Shown in pieces: positions 62,532 through 64,000 of a stretch of DNA of 64,000 nucleotides (position 1 is the stretch's first letter; every line of letters begins with the position of its first letter). The stretch spans positions 62,001 through 126,000 of the forward strand of contig NZ_POQQ01000040.1 in the NCBI RefSeq assembly GCF_002964575.1, given 5' to 3'. The notes under the pieces were generated by a model. That model worked only from the letters and a program-made list of their open reading frames with translations, did no database searches and was not told the origin of the DNA. A program made the position numbers and the translations under genes. This DNA comes from Streptococcus suis (lineage in GTDB: Bacteria; Bacillota; Bacilli; Lactobacillales; Streptococcaceae).

Positions 62532-63680
62532 ATGACAACATCAAGATTCCAATTAGTAGGTTCACTTCTCCGTCCTGCAAACTTAGGAGAATTTAAACGT
62601 CAGATCGAAGCTCGCGATGACATCAAATACCCATTCTATGATGACTTCGATGGGTACAAAGAAACCGAAACTTCACTTATCCAAAAAATTGTTGCAGAAC
62701 AAAAAGAAAACGGTTTGGATATTGTGACAGATGGCGAATTTGGTCGCTCAATGTGGCACTTAGACTTTCTCTGGGGTTTTGAGGGAATCGAACGCTACAT
62801 TGCTAAACATGGCTATCCTTTCAAAGACCACGATGGGAAACCATACGAAACACGTAAGGATATCGGCCTCCGCATCACTGCACCACTTTCATCAAAAAAT
62901 CATCACTACATTGATATCTACAAACAAGTGAAAGAATTAGCAGGGGACACTGTAACGAAACAAACTATTTTTGGGCCAGCCCACGCCTTTAATGAATTAA
63001 TCCTTTTCAATGGACAAGTTGGACCTGATCACGTTTACAAGACTCGTGATGAATTGAAAGACGGTCTCATCGCTGCCTATAAAGAATTTTTAGACCAATA
63101 CAAGGCTGCTGGAGGTCAGATTATTCAGTTTGACGATTGCCTATGGGAACTCTTCGATCCATCAAACCCAGTTCCGTTCTTACCGCAAGATGACCCGGAA
63201 GCTTTGGCTGCCCTTGCAGATGAATTTATCGCCATCAACAACTCTGTCGCAGACTATGGTCATGAGATTGGATTAGCTGTTTGGACCCACAACTGCCGTG
63301 GCAACTATGAAAGTCGTTCTGCTGCAGGTGGTACCTATGAAGCTATTGCTGAGAAATTCCTTAAAAACCAGCGTTACAGCCGTTTCTTCCTTGAATGGGA
63401 TGATGAGCGTGCGGGTGATTTGAAAGCCTTGGAGAGCTTGCGTGATAAGGATGTCGAAGTTGTACTTGGTTTACTTTCAAGTAAGACTTCTGACCTTGAT
63501 GATGAAGAACGCGTTTACAAATTACTCGAGGAAGCTAGCAAGATTATTCCGAAAGAGCGTCTCTACCTCTCTCACCAATGTGGTTTCGCGTCCTGTGATT
63601 CAGGTAATGAATTGGCCATCCCGCAACAGTGGGCTAAAATCAAGCAAGGTCAAGATATCGCAGCAAAATTCTGGTCCTAG
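62532..63680 (+). CDS. MetE-like 5-methyltetrahydropteroyltriglutamate--homocysteine S-methyltransferase (catalytic domain only)
   Basis: A 382-aa protein matching only the C-terminal catalytic half of MetE, like the YxjG/YxjH proteins of Bacillus. The zinc ligands are visible in WTHNCRGN near residue 257, the Glu of FLEWDDERAG near 287 and Cys of SHQCGFAS near 351. It lacks the N-terminal MetE domain, so the methyl donor may differ from methyltetrahydrofolate. ATG at 62532 with GAGAG; the MET-box upstream supports a methionine role. Confidence 0.85.
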   Translation: MTTSRFQLVGSLLRPANLGEFKRQIEARDDIKYPFYDDFDGYKETETSLIQKIVAEQKENGLDIVTDGEFGRSMWHLDFLWGFEGIERYIAKHGYPFKDHDGKPYETRKDIGLRITAPLSSKNHHYIDIYKQVKELAGDTVTKQTIFGPAHAFNELILFNGQVGPDHVYKTRDELKDGLIAAYKEFLDQYKAAGGQIIQFDDCLWELFDPSNPVPFLPQDDPEALAALADEFIAINNSVADYGHEIGLAVWTHNCRGNYESRSAAGGTYEAIAEKFLKNQRYSRFFLEWDDERAGDLKALESLRDKDVEVVLGLLSSKTSDLDDEERVYKLLEEASKIIPKERLYLSHQCGFASCDSGNELAIPQQWAKIKQGQDIAAKFWS

Positions 63681-63710
63681 TCCTCTATCTATATTTGCTA
63701 TTCGTGCACC

Positions 63711-63738
63711 ACAAAAGCCCTGTTTCGCAGGGCTTTTG
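63711..63738. terminator. bidirectional terminator after the MetE-like gene
   Basis: Stem CAAAAGCCCTG / CAGGGCTTTTG with T runs on both strands; it can serve the MetE-like gene and the converging partial gene. Confidence 0.88.
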
Positions 63739-63782
63739 TTTGCTTCTCTGAAAGTTAGAAGCCTGAAAATGATTTAGCAAGG

Positions 63783-64000
63783 CTATTCGGCAGATTCATT
63801 TTCAAAAGAATCAACCAAGCTTCCTAACGGTTTCCAGGTCAAGCCGATGTCTTCATTTTCCTCTTCTAAACCTGAACCTATAAATTCACCAAAAATATCG
63901 GACAGCCATTCCAGGTCTTCATCGGATAATTCCACATCTTCTTCCTCGGTGCTTTCGCTAGGTAAAGCTTGCTCTTCTACTGCTGTATCAGTTGGTTCTG
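63783..64000 (-). CDS. acidic protein of unknown function (C-terminal 72 residues, partial)
   Basis: An open minus-strand frame entering from the right edge and ending in TAG at 63783-63785. The visible part is very acidic, with a repeat-like stretch EEEDVELSDEDLEWL and the end GLTWKPLGSLVDSFENESAE. No transmembrane segment or sorting signal is seen. The start and any domains lie outside the window. Confidence 0.65.
   Translation of the reverse strand, partial: EPTDTAVEEQALPSESTEEEDVELSDEDLEWLSDIFGEFIGSGLEEENEDIGLTWKPLGSLVDSFENESAE

Overview
The window reads as chromosome of a low-GC Gram-positive coccus of the genus Streptococcus, most likely Streptococcus suis or a close relative. The basis is gene order and family membership (epuA-endA beside murA, an EbsA-like gene next to a ferredoxin, split-promoter rgpA-rgpB beside rml genes, streptococcal-type ATP synthase operon with no atpI); no database search was possible. 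Almost everything is core genome. I see no prophage, insertion sequence, CRISPR array, tRNA or rRNA.

Layout from left to right. 1-2.9 kb: pheT (cut by the window edge) and pheS on the minus strand, separated by about 590 bp of tandem hairpin repeats and preceded by a T-box leader that carries a 161-bp MITE-like repeat. 3.1-16.8 kb: a complete beta-glucuronide/hexuronate catabolic locus in two minus-strand operons. The first holds a GPH sugar symporter, kdgK, uidA and a FadR-type GntR regulator. The second holds kdgA, uxaC, uxuA, an SDR-type uxuB, a HAD phosphatase and two tandem GH3 glycosidases. Both operon promoters have the same palindromic operator inside a 17-bp spacer and a cre-like site just downstream. 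17-26 kb: endA, epuA, murA, a DUF1146 gene and the full atpEBFHAGDC operon.

26-37.5 kb: dagK, ligA, a small 45-residue protein with a two-gene permease system, zwf, alkD-like, a GNAT gene, infC-rpmI-rplT (infC starts at an AUA codon behind an attenuator leader), cmk, a LysM protein, ferredoxin and an EbsA-like protein. 37.6-44.1 kb: dTDP-rhamnose synthesis (rfbA, rfbC, nucleotidyltransferase-like gene, rfbB, rfbD) and the first two rhamnan glycosyltransferases rgpA and rgpB, without the later rgp genes. 44.2-53.9 kb: ZIP transporter, nif3-like, trmK, dnaD, metA, apt, an unknown membrane-anchored protein, recJ and cls. 54-64 kb: a CopB-type copper ATPase gene broken by a one-base frameshift behind CopY boxes, an SDR gene, rnz, a conserved unknown, hflX, miaA, a DUF3042 gene, a CynX/NimT-type MFS transporter, a MetE-like methyltransferase with a MET-box, and the acidic C-terminus of an unknown gene.

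The points that most deserve a second look are the hairpin-repeat array splitting pheS from pheT, the MITE inside the pheS T-box leader, the coherent two-promoter glucuronide regulon with linked GH3 enzymes, the AUA start of infC, three genes whose -10 box ends exactly 6 nt before the ATG (probable leaderless mRNAs), and the copB frameshift.
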